In this document: in pieces, positions 36,862 to 46,585 of the stretch
How the letters are laid out: the number at the start of each line of letters is the position of its first letter
Numbering within the stretch: position 1 is the first letter of the stretch
NCBI GenBank assembly: GCA_027186245.1
Contig: CP114487.1
Span: 186,001-250,000 of the forward strand
Direction: 5' to 3'
Length of the DNA: 64,000 nucleotides
Source of the DNA: Coriaria nepalensis
Taxonomy: Eukaryota > Streptophyta > Magnoliopsida > Cucurbitales > Coriariaceae
Position numbers and translations under genes: made by a program
The notes under the pieces: model-generated
The model's input: the letters and a program-made list of their open reading frames with translations, nothing else
What the model was told of the DNA's origin: nothing
The model's database searches: none

Positions 36862-37205
36862 TTAGCCATTTCTGTTGCCACTTCCAACTTTCTTCTTTGC
36901 CGCCAGTGGATCATGTCCACGGTTTGCCGTTGGCTCATCGTAATCGTCAGTCCTCTCCATCAGAGTTCTTCTCCCCATTGCTAAGCTCATTTTATCATCT
37001 TCTTCCAAGGATTCTGCGTTAAAAATTTGTATAAAAGAAAGAACCAGAAAGGTTCTTTCTAATTGGCTCATTGTAAAGTACATAACTTTATGTTTCCATA
37101 ATAAGAGAGACGTACGTGCTGAAATTGACATTGTATATGGAGAAGAGAACATCGTAAGAAATGCAATCAGCAGTGCACAAACGAATACCCGAGCGGGAAA
37201 GTTTT
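36862..37205 (-). CDS. PSY: PSY-type sulfated peptide precursor, cluster copy 1
   Basis: Exon 2 (36862-37013) encodes the C-terminal part with the motif DYDEPTANRGHDP, a clear match to the PSY consensus DY-xx-P-x-AN-xx-HDP, in which Tyr is sulfated and Pro can be hydroxylated. Exon 1 ends at 37116 (GCAC/GTACGT) in phase 1, as in the other copies. Its frame reads a hydrophobic stretch FVCALLIAFLTMF that looks like a signal peptide, but the frame has TAG TAA upstream and no ATG before it. The only in-frame ATG (37150-37152) starts inside the hydrophobic core and gives 62 residues. Either an upstream exon supplies the start or the start has been lost. PSY peptides promote cell expansion through PSYR receptors. 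The locus is syntenic with Arabidopsis PSY1 (At5g58650). Confidence 0.7.
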
Positions 37206-37345
37206 ACTAACATAAAAGATCAATTTATTGAGAACAAGTTCATACATCAATCTACATATAAGATGAGACAGACATTAGGTACTTATCGGAAAAACATGTT
37301 TATTATTAGATTCATCATGTGGATCTTGTTGATAGATATTGCCTA

Positions 37346-37705
37346 TTAGTTTCCATTAGGGGGTGAGCCCGGTGGATGTGTATGAGGGGGTGTATAATCT
37401 TCAAAGGAGAACGTCGAGTACTCTTTTTCTGCAAAATGGAAAACAATGAGAGCAACATATGAACATACATACATGCATACATACATACATACATATAAAT
37501 TATATTTATATGATTACTGAGAATCAACACCTCCCTCACCCGCTGGCTTTGGTGAAGGTATTGGTGGAGTATGCTTAGTATTAGGCCCTGCCTCACTGTA
37601 GTCTTGTGCAAACAGTTTCTGGTTTTCCGAAGGTGGTTTCCGAGCCGAGCATATTACGAGAAAAGCAAGCAAGAGGAAGAAGCAAAAGCGCGTTTGGAAC
37701 GCCAT
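37346..37705 (-). CDS. PSY-related secreted peptide precursor with two Tyr motifs, cluster copy 2
   Basis: Two exons, 37531-37705 and 37346-37428, join in phase 1 to 85 residues. A signal peptide MAFQTRFCFFLLLAFLVICS ends near ARKPP. Exon 1 carries a PSY-like motif, AQDYSEAGPNTKHTPP. Exon 2 carries a second Asp-Tyr motif, EDYTPPHTHPPGSPPNGN, at the C-terminus. Asp-Tyr is the usual sulfation context. Proline-rich tails favour hydroxylation. The second motif resembles no named peptide family that I can place with confidence. The donor at 37530 (GGGAG/GTGTTG) and acceptor at 37429 (TTTTGCAG) are canonical. Without splicing, exon 1 would read through to a stop at 37514. Confidence 0.75.
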
Positions 37706-38303
37706 TGCTACTATTTGCTTCTCAGTATTCTCTCTTAATTTGTGTATCCAAAAACTCTCTACAATCCTTTTAAGCAGGAACCTGGTGGTGTATGTGTATG
37801 TAACGTAAGATGGCAATATTTACTTCTTTACTATATCAGTTATTACTAGTAGATAATGTTTATGTAATGCATGGTGGCAATATTATTTATTTACTATATA
37901 TGTTTTTTCACCCATGAAAATCTCCATATCAGTTATGTTTTTTGACAATGTTTTTCCTTTTCTGGTTGCAAAAATTAACTATAATTTAATAAAATATTTT
38001 ATTTTTATAATATTATCAATAAATATATATATATATATATCACATCTACTTTAGAGGATATATAATAAATATGATTATTTAATTATGGTATGTAAAAAAA
38101 GACATATGAAAAACAATTTTTATAACTTAAAAAGGTTAATTATCATATTAATCTATAGATTAAAAGATCCTAATACTTATAATTTTATGTACTATATTTT
38201 GAATCTAATAAAGCAGTTTTAAGGAGTGAGGGAATGTAATTATTGTGAGAAGGAATAGTTAAGTGAATAAGCTCAACATCAGTATTAAAGATCCAGAACG
38301 ACT

Positions 38304-38368
38304 TCATTCATCCATCCATCCATCCATCCATCCATCCATCCATCCATCCATCCATCCATCCATCCATC
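38304..38368. repeat. (CATC)n microsatellite
   Basis: About sixteen perfect CATC units just downstream of cluster copy 3. Several (ATAC)n and (TA)n runs also lie in the introns of this cluster (about 37466-37495 and 38572-38605), so local slippage is frequent here. Confidence 0.9.
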
Positions 38369-38471
38369 TATAATTAAGATGAAAGAAACATTTAAGTAAT
38401 TATAGGAAAACATGGTTATTAATAGATTTATTATGTGGATCTTGTTGATAGATATTACTGACTAGTTGGCA

Positions 38472-38574
38472 TCAGGGGGGCGGATGAGTATGAGGAGGTG
38501 TATAATCTTCAAGGGAGAACATGATTGACTCTTTCTCTACAAAATGAATTCAACAATGAGATCAACATATATAC

Positions 38575-38605
<31 letters not shown>

Positions 38606-38685
38606 CCTGGAGGTGGTTTAGTTGCCAAGCATATTAGGACCAAAGCAAACAAGAGGAACAAGCATAAGCGAGTTAGGATCGCCAT
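38472..38685 (-). CDS. Minimal secreted Tyr-motif peptide precursor, cluster copy 3
   Basis: Exons 38607-38685 and 38472-38536 join in phase 1 to only 47 residues. A signal peptide MAILTRLCLFLLFALVLICL is followed by ATKPPP, then EKESIMFSLEDYTPPHTHPP and one more proline at the end. Compared with copy 2 it lacks the PSY-like middle part and keeps only the EDYTPPHTHPP motif. Donor CCAG/GTATAT and acceptor TTTTGTAG are canonical. It is too short for usual gene finders. Signal peptide, exon phase and motif all match copy 2, which argues that it is real. Confidence 0.7.
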
Positions 38686-39022
38686 TACTACTATTTTCTT
38701 CCCACTCTCTACTATGTTCTTAAGCAGGAAGCTAGCTGGTGCATGTATATATTATATGTAACGTATGCATGGCAAGGCCACGGCCAATGGGTTCATAGCT
38801 GCAAACTGGCATGTTTGCCACGTTTCAATATGTCATTTAGTGGTTCAAGCTGGCAAAACTTCTTTACTATGTTTCGACACTTTTTTTCCTTTTTTTAGTC
38901 AAAAGTTTGACACATGAAGATTCAGTACTCATAACCTGGCAAGAATTTGTCTTCTCGCGGTGGTATAGGAGCGCTACCATTCTAATTTTCAAAGCACATA
39001 TCAATTCTGTGATCGATCGATC

Positions 39023-39093
39023 TTATGGGTACTGCTCAATTGCCTCTAATGGTGGGCCTGTCACTGTCTGAGCAACCTTTTTTCCTTCAGTCT
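39023..39093 (-). other. Orphan exon-like segment in the peptide cluster
   Basis: On the reverse strand TTTCTTACAG is followed by a phase-1 frame of 23 codons reading TEGKKVAQTVTGPPLEAIEQ and ending at TAA. Its acceptor and phase match the last exons of the cluster. It has no own first exon and could be an alternative last exon of copy 4 or a relic of a fifth copy. Confidence 0.35.
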
Positions 39094-39201
39094 CTGTAAG
39101 AAAATAAACACAAAGTCATGTTTCAGGGCAAGTGCAAGCGGCTTTTGACTAGTAAAATCTAACTATAATTAGTAAACGGTTTATATATAATTATGATTTA
39201 G

Positions 39202-39698
39202 TCATGCATGCAGTAGTAAATGAGTTGAGGTTAGGGCCAAAAGGTCATGCTTCGGATTATTCCCAGTCTCACTATAGTCATCCTTTGTAAACATATTGTT
39301 AACTTCATTAATGTGACAACACTCTGCATATGTGCAAATAAATCTTACATATGTAATCACTAATTCTAACCACAATGCTTCTTCTTCTTCTTCTTCTTCT
39401 TCTCTATAATTAGAGAAAAATATAAAATGAAAATAAGAAAATGGCCGGGATTACCGGGGTCAGGAGCCGTATGCGGGGGCGTAAAATGAAGGAAGAAGAG
39501 CAACATTCTTTCTTTATCTGCAAGACACAGTCATTTATATTCTTCATCAGAAATACTTTTAAGTATGATACATAGTTACATACAATCATGTTCAGTGTCC
39601 GAATTTTAATGCATACCGTCCACAGGTACGTTCCGAGCACAACACATAATGACAAGAGTGACGAAGAGATACAAGAAAACAGCCGATCTAAAGCTCAT
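39202..39698 (-). CDS. PSY-related secreted peptide precursor, cluster copy 4
   Basis: Three exons (39617-39698, 39455-39517, 39202-39323), all joined in phase 1, give 88 residues. The signal peptide is MSFRSAVFLYLFVTLVIMCC, then ARNVPVD. Exon 2 (DKERMLLFFLHFTPPHTAPD) is homologous to the EDYTPPHT exon of copies 2 and 3, but Asp-Tyr has become His-Phe, so it cannot be sulfated. Exon 3 carries a PSY-like motif, DDYSETGNNPKHD, homologous to exon 1 of copy 2 (LFAQDYSEAGPNTKH against MFTKDDYSETGNNPKH). The order of the two motif blocks is thus reversed relative to copy 2. The tail after the motif (LLALTSTHLLLHA) is probably neutral. Confidence 0.65.
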
Positions 39699-41264
39699 GT
39701 CTTATCTCTTCTTACTGATCTTCGGATAAGAATATTTGATTTGGTATAAAATTTCAGACATAACATCCTCAATTTATAGAGAGAAGAAAATGGATGCCAT
39801 TAATGGTAATCTCATAAGTGAGACATCAATTTATCATTAGACTATGTGATTAATGATAGGACTACTGTAGTCGAAATCCTCTGTCCTTAAATCAATTTCT
39901 ACATTTTTTAGCTTAATCTAATACATCAGATCTGTTTCTCTCGTTTATTAAGGTATACTAATTCTATCTCCATATTTGTGATTGGTCAGTAATTGGATGG
40001 AGGATGAAAAGCAAAACTTAATCTTTCGGCATTAGTAATGGTTACTTGAGGTTTAAGGAATCTAATTAGGTATGTCATTACTCATTAATGAAGATGTGAT
40101 ATTGATCTTCATCGAAATGATTTTGTTCTTGGTTACTTTGGGTTTACTACTTCGTATGTATATATGGAACATTTTCTTTAATTGAATGAAATTTGAAAAG
40201 ATATGAGTGGACCTGTCTTTCTAAAATCTGGAATCAGCATACGATTGAAGCAATTGTTGTGCTCTCAAAACAGAGCAGTCTAAGACTAAGACATCATTTT
40301 TTTCTTTCTGGCCAAAGGAGAATGGGGTTCTAAATGTATCAGGTGATTCGAAGCAAGGAACATATGCTTTTCAGAGGAGTTTTTGTTTTTGTTTTTGTTT
40401 TTTGTTATTTTGGCCAAACAGAGGAGGAGTTGGAGTTGGTCTTTCGACTCTTTCCCTGCCTCGAATGCTAAAAGGTCAAAAAAGATGCTGCTCTTTGTTG
40501 AAAACAGTCGGCAACGGCAGCAAGTATTCTCTTATCCCGCATGGCCCACATTTCTTCTATTGATTGGGCACTGGAATCAAGGGCTGAGAGGCAATCTATC
40601 AGATGGCCAATTATATTTCACCTACTACAAACAATCTATCAGCTGGGCTCCACTCCCACCGCTCTTTAGCTAACATACATTCTTCAAAACCACTAGTAAT
40701 AAAGAAAAAGGGCCTAAAGAAAGAAGCAGCCTGATATCATTTACAGAAAAAATTGTACTAAAAACAAGATCAATTCCAAACCCAGAACAGAGACAGAGGA
40801 TTCCTTCCATCCCATATGTGGCCATATTAGTATATGGGTAATGGCAGCGTGAGTAAATTTAGATAAGATGTGATAATATAGTAATCTATTTATTATATCA
40901 AATCATTATCTAATTTTGTGTCCGGTATTAATAATTAAGTGGACAAACAACATGCAGGTAGAGCCTGCCTGCAACTTCATCTTCAACTTCAAACAGGTCA
41001 AAATCAGGCTATTACCAACATCATCAATCTCTTATTAAACTCACGTAAACTGTGAACCCCATCTCGCTTTCCTTTTCACATGCACACAACACAACAAAAC
41101 AAAACAAAACAAAAACAACCCTCTCTCATCTTATTACTATTATTTTCTTATTTATTTATTTCTGTAGATTTTGCTGTTTCCGACACAACCACATCTCCTT
41201 CTCTCCCCTGCTTCCATTTAACATTGTTATTCCTTTTCCCCTCTCTCTCTCGCACCATAAAAAG
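39699..41264. other. Promoter interval between the peptide cluster and PMR5
   Basis: No gene. It holds the promoter of copy 4 and the PMR5 promoter and leader. The PMR5 leader is A/C-rich around 41085-41120 (AACAAAACAAAAC runs). An upstream ATG at 41052 is in frame with PMR5 but adds 71 residues with no family match. Confidence 0.5.
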
Positions 41265-43202
41265 ATGACCTTTTTTAATTCTTCTTCTTCTTCTCCTCCT
41301 TGTTGTGTTGTTAGGCCATTGTTAACAGTGCTATGTCTGGTATTAGTTCAAGCCCACATAGCATCTTCGGCTTTGATATTGAGCTTGAAGCACCAACACA
41401 ACGACAGGCAGCACAGTCGAAGGCCCAACATGCTTCGAGCCAACCAGAGCACGTGCGCATTGTTTGCCGGCACTTGGGTTCGAGATGAGTCCTACCCATT
41501 GTACCAAGCTTCTAACTGTCCGATCATAGACCCAGGTTTCAACTGCCAGCTCAGCGGCCGTCCTGACTCCGACTACCTTCATTATCGTTGGAAGCCCCTC
41601 AATTGTGAGCTCCCAAGGTAGGCCCCTCTTTCTCATCATCTGTTCAATTTATTTTCCTTATTCTCCATTGCTTTGGTTGATTAACTAGTGGAAGCATCAT
41701 GTTCATATATGGTATTGGTAGATTCGATGGGGTTGAATTTTTAATGAATATGAGAGGGAAGACGGTAATGTTTGTTGGAGATTCACTTGGGAGAAATCAA
41801 TGGGAGTCCTTGATCTGCTTAATCTCTGCCGCCGCTCCTAACACGCCGACACAGATTGTTCGAGGAGACCCTCTTTCCACCTTTAGGTTTTTGGTATGTT
41901 TCATCTTTACCTTGTTGTTGTTGTTTTTTTTTTCTTTTTTAATAATATTTCATTGCAATAAATTGAGTTCTTTTATGTGGCTGTCAAATGGGTCAATTTC
42001 ACCCCTATGAAGTCATGTATCTCGTCTAGGAAAAAGAAAGGTTTTTGTCTGAAAGGGACCCAGTTTTTAAAGTAGACAAGCTTGTAGCATTTTTTTTTGT
42101 GGTCAGTAGTTGATACTCACTGCGACCCACTACGCACACAATTGGATTGAGTTGCTTTGTAGCACACTTGTTTAGGTAATTGTAAGAAACAAAAAATGGG
42201 TGCAGGATTACGGCTTGTCGGTATTGTTCTACAGAGCTCCATATCTAGTGGACATAGATTCGGTGAGTGGGAAGAGGATTCTAAGGTTGGAAGATATTTC
42301 TGGGAATGGGAACGTATGGAAACAGCTTGGAGTCGATGTGCTGTCGTTTAACACTGGTCACTGGTGGAGCCACAAGGGCTCTCTACAAGGGTTAGGGATC
42401 CGTGTTCCTTTTTTTACTTTAAATCTTGAACTTGATTAATTAATGAGAATTAGGGATGTTGATGATTTGTTGTGGGTGCAGGTGGGACTACATGGAGTCC
42501 GGCGGGTCGTATTACCAAGATATGGACCGGACAGCTTCTTTGGAAAGAGGGCTCAGAACATGGGCTCACTGGATTGACTCCAACATTGACCCGACCAGAA
42601 CAAGGGTCTTCTTCCAATCCATCTCTCCGACACATTACAAGTGCGCTCTCTCTCTCTCCTCTCTCTACATAATTGTTATGCGTAGTTTCTATGCTTCATT
42701 ATTGGTACAGTTCTTAGGCTAGATATCAAAGAAATCAAACAAATTTGGGCCGGGCCCAAAAAAAAAAATTCGAATCTAACTGTAGAATTGCGTATTCCGG
42801 CTGGAGAAACATGGAATTGTACTGTAATTCTATTGTATTTTTATTAACATGAACAGTCCTTCGGAATGGAGTGGGGGTACCATGGTAACGACAAAGAATT
42901 GCTACGGCGAAACGGCACCTATGACGGGGTTACCAATGACGGGGACAACGTACTTGGAGACATATCCGGATCAGAAGAGGGTTGTGGATACAATAGTAAG
43001 GCAGATGAGCGTGCCAGTATATATGTTAGATATAACAATGCTTTCTCAGCTAAGGAAAGACGGCCACCCGTCAATCTACAGTGGCGATTTGAGTCCTGAA
43101 CAGAAGGCTAACCCGGACAGGTCGGCCGATTGTAGCCATTGGTGCCTTCCTGGATTGCCTGATACTTGGAACCAGTTATTCTACACTGCATTGTTCTTCT
43201 AG
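41265..43202 (+). CDS. PMR5: PMR5, trichome-birefringence-like polysaccharide acetyltransferase
   Basis: Five exons (41265-41617, 41722-41893, 42206-42390, 42482-42640, 42857-43202) give 404 residues, matching PMR5 in length. A hydrophobic N-terminus (about 17-40, [15 protein letters not shown]) is a signal anchor to the Golgi. The TBL domain has [17 protein letters not shown] and [20 protein letters not shown], followed by the catalytic [12 protein letters not shown]. The DUF231 half ends with the second signature, a DxxH-type motif, [20 protein letters not shown]5 acetylates pectin, and loss of it in Arabidopsis gives powdery mildew resistance and altered cell walls. The orthologous gene is At5g58600, consistent with neighbours PSY1, RanBP1 and ATL63. 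All junction phases agree. Confidence 0.93.
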
Positions 43203-44460
43203 CTAAGCTAGTTAGATACTTAGAAATATTCTTTCTATGTTTTCCTGGATTAAACCCCCACTTAGTACTAATTAATGAATATATATCTGATATATATAAA
43301 CATAATTAACAGTCAAAATCAATCGTTATTCGAAATTCGGAAAAATTAACATTATTACCCAACATAAGGACCTTATTAAATCAAAGTAATTTGTCAGATT
43401 CATGAGTGATCGACTTTATCATTATGATTCTTACTTCTTCTCTCAGAAATATCTCCTCCCCCTCTTTCTAGTTCTTGTCAATCTTTCTTTCATAGCCAGC
43501 TATTTCATGAGACGTACGATCAAACAGCACCTTCCCGCAAAACGAACGACTCCCTTTGTTCAATCAATCATAACAAACTAATTGTTATTTCAATCGATCG
43601 AAACAAAATAAGTAAATTGTTGATGCTCAAATCTGGTTCGGACAGCAATAACAATATGCTCATATGCCTTTTTTCCTGCATATGAATGGGAAGAGATATC
43701 GGGATTGTGTTCGTCATACTTTCTCTTATACTTAAGTTAACTTGAAAAATAATTATTTCATTTAAAATAAAAATAAAGAGAATTTTTAGATTATGAATAA
43801 TGATTAATTTATTTAGAATTTTTAATATTTATATTATTTAAATAGGAGTATATTAGCCGGGCCAATATTTTTTTTTTTGTAATTATGTTGAATCAAGAAG
43901 GCATTTTAAGTATAAACATGGCAAAAAAGATGACGTGTCAATTTAATTAATAATTATATAATACTTTTTTTTTCGAGAATAAGTGTTTACAACGGCTATG
44001 CTATTATCGGAATTGTTATATGGCATTATATAATTAATAATATTATTATTATTATTAAAATAAACTCGGGATAAAAATTAGAAAAAGAAAAAGAAAAAGA
44101 AGAAAGAAAAAAAAAAGTTCTAGAAAGAGTACCGTTTAAGAGAGTAATGTTCAGGAATCATGTCTCACGAGATACTGAAGAAAAAGGCGGGGGGGGGGGG
44201 GGGCGCCAACGGTCACTGCTTAGAAAGAAGAAGAAGAAGGTTAATAAACGGTCATGAGGCTTATAGGAATATGTCTTGGCAGTTGGTAACGGTAACTTCG
44301 GGAGAAGCCGACCACGTCACATTGGAAGAGGGGGCCCACCTGGCAGTCAGACTTTACAATAAAATCGCGTTGTCTCCATTCTCTTAATTTTTCCAACACT
44401 TTCGAAAAACGCTTCTTGGATACAACTCATACAACACAAAATAAATGTGACGTGTTAAGT
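43203..44460. other. Intergenic interval with a poly-G run
   Basis: AT-rich DNA without a gene. A run of 15 G at about 44189-44203 sits inside a small open frame that has no similarity. Such runs are prone to length error in assembly. Confidence 0.6.
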
Positions 44461-44466
44461 TTGATA

Positions 44467-44778
44467 TTTGACTTTGACTGACATCTCTTTAAAGACAGTT
44501 ATACCCCTACTTAATCTTATCCATTTATTTGGGTGAAAGTGAAAAACAAAATAACAAATAGGGAAGAGGTAAGTAAACAGTAGAAGAGATCGTAAAAGTA
44601 TCCGGTAGGGGTTAAATATGACTTTTCACAGGGAGCGCCCTAAAATAATAGGGAAAAGAAAAACCATTAAAAATAACATTGCCAGACTCTTACAGTCTAC
44701 ATTCTACAAACACGGAGAAGAAAAGATGGACCCCACAATGTCCATGTTGACCGAGCTCCCACCCATCCTTTATATATA
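44467..44778 (+). promoter_or_regulatory. AP2C promoter: W-box cluster and TATA box
   Basis: TTTGACTTTGACTGAC at 44467-44482 holds three TGAC cores of WRKY sites. A TATA box TTATATATA at 44770-44778 lies about 165 bases before the start codon and is followed by a CT-rich leader. This fits the wound and pathogen induction known for AP2C1 in Arabidopsis. Confidence 0.6.
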
Positions 44779-44940
44779 CCCTCCTCTCTCTCTCCATCTT
44801 CCTCTCATTTCTCTCCTCAGTTTAATTTTTATAATAATCATTCAATCTTACTCTGTCAAATCACTGACTGGATCAAATCCCATTTCAAAACCGGATTGAG
44901 AAGAATAGTGAGAAGAAGAAGAAGAAGAAACGATCAACAA

Positions 44941-46585
44941 ATGACTTGCTCCGTCGCCGTTTCGAGCTCTCCAAGCTTTTCTCCATCTTCGTCACTCTTC
45001 TGCAGCAAATCCATTATCTCTCCTTCGCACGAGGCGCTAACCCTAACATTAGGCCACTTAAAGTCCTCGAAATCGTCGTCTTCGCCCTGCTCTTCAGCTC
45101 CATCTTCGCCTTCTTCGCCTTTTCGGCTCCGCCGTCCGAAACCACCATATGTAATTTCTTCTTTTGTTTCTTCTTCCAATTCGACTCAGGCTCCATCTCC
45201 GGTCCCGCTGTCTTCCTCAGCCCATTCGGAGCTAAAGAGGAAGAGGCCGGCGAGGTTAGACATTCCTGTGGCATCGGTGAGTTTGGAAAATATGTCGATG
45301 CCCTCATCAGCGTCGATGAGGGAGATCGTAGAGGTTGAGAGAAAGGGCTATTCTGTTTACTGCAAAAGAGGCAGGAGAGAGGCTATGGAGGATCGTTATT
45401 CCGCCGCGGTTGATCTTCAAGGAGATCCCAAACAGGTAATTTCAAAAGCCGGTTTCTTTCTGTTGTTATCACATAATTTTCACTTTAACTGCGTTGTGGC
45501 CTTTGTTTACCTAGAATTAGGGAAAATGTGAAGTCCTGATCCGAAACTTCTTATCTATATTTTTTCATTTTGATTTTTAATTATGGGAAGTAAATTAGAG
45601 AATGATTAGTACTTTCAATTCATGATCTATCCTGGGTGCCTGGATTTTTGTCGAGAGTAAAAACAAAATTAGGTCGCATAAACTCACATGAACTGAGCTA
45701 ATCTGTTGCAAAAAAAAATATAATTCGAACAAAATAAACTTACAAATGTTGATATTTCAAGAACCTGAAACTTACGCATCTCTTGTTTTGTTAATCACAG
45801 GCTTTCTTCGGCATCTTTGACGGGCATGGAGGTGCAAAAGCTGCTCAATTTGCATCAGAAAACTTGGAAAAGAACATTTTAGACGAACTAGAAAGGAGGG
45901 ACGATGATGAAATCGAGCAGGCTGTTAAGATCGGTTACCTCAACACTGATTCCGATTTCTTAAAAGAGGATATGCGTGGTGGGTCCTGCTGTGTAACTGC
46001 TTTGATCAGAAAAGGCAACCTCGTTGTATCCAATGCCGGTGATTGCCGTGCTGTTATAAGCCAAGGAGGAGTCGCAGAGGCTCTCACATCAGATCACCGT
46101 CCTTCCAGACAAGACGAAAGGGATAGAATTGAGACCTCGGTGAGTCACCCATTACCCACTTTTCTTCTTTTTTTTTTTTCTTTCCTTTTTTTGGGTCTAA
46201 AGTGAGAAATCTAACATTTCTGTTGAATTTTGTATTGTAGGGTGGATATGTTGATATGTGCCATGGTGTATTGAGAATTCAAGGATCTTTGGCTGTCTCT
46301 AGAGGGATCGGAGATGGGGACCTTAAAAAGTGGGTAATTGCAGAACCAGAGACGAAAATCTTTTCGATTGAATCTCAACATGAGTTCTTAATCTTAGCTT
46401 CAGACGGTTTATGGGATAAGGTAACCAATCAAGAAGCTGTAGACATTGTCAGACCATTATGTATCAAAAGCGACAAGATGGAACCATTGTTTGCGTGTAA
46501 AAAGCTTGTGGAGCTTGCTACTACAAGAGGGTCTGCAGATGATATCAGTGTCATACTAATCCAGTTGGGAAACTTTATCAGTTGA
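44941..46585 (+). CDS. AP2C-type protein phosphatase 2C (MAPK phosphatase)
   Basis: Three exons (44941-45435, 45801-46139, 46241-46585) give 392 residues. The Ser-rich N-terminus carries a kinase interaction motif KRKRPARLDIP at about residues 99-109, basic residues followed by L-x-I, the feature that lets AP2C enzymes dock on MAP kinases. The PP2C core follows with SVYCKRGRREAMEDRYSA, FFGIFDGHGG (metal Asp at about 172), GGSCCVTALI, NAGDCRAVI, SLAVSRGIGDGDLK, LILASDGLWDKV and SADDISVILIQL. All metal-binding Asp residues are present. AP2C1 dephosphorylates MPK4 and MPK6 in wound and ethylene responses. The frame is open upstream to 44896 with an Arg-rich stretch, but the ATG at 44941 fits the family. 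Which AP2C paralogue it is cannot be decided. Confidence 0.93.

Noticed and set aside
41052..41264. Possible 71-residue N-terminal extension of PMR5
   Set aside because: The sequence is low-complexity leader (AACAAAAC and CT-rich runs), and the ATG at 41265 gives the family length.
44160..44387. 75-codon frame containing a poly-Gly tract
   Set aside because: It depends on the length of a 15-G run and shows no similarity.
44896..45338. Overlapping frames in exon 1 of the AP2C gene (both strands)
   Set aside because: They are shadows of the Ser-rich N-terminus; only the frame with the docking motif joins to the PP2C exons.
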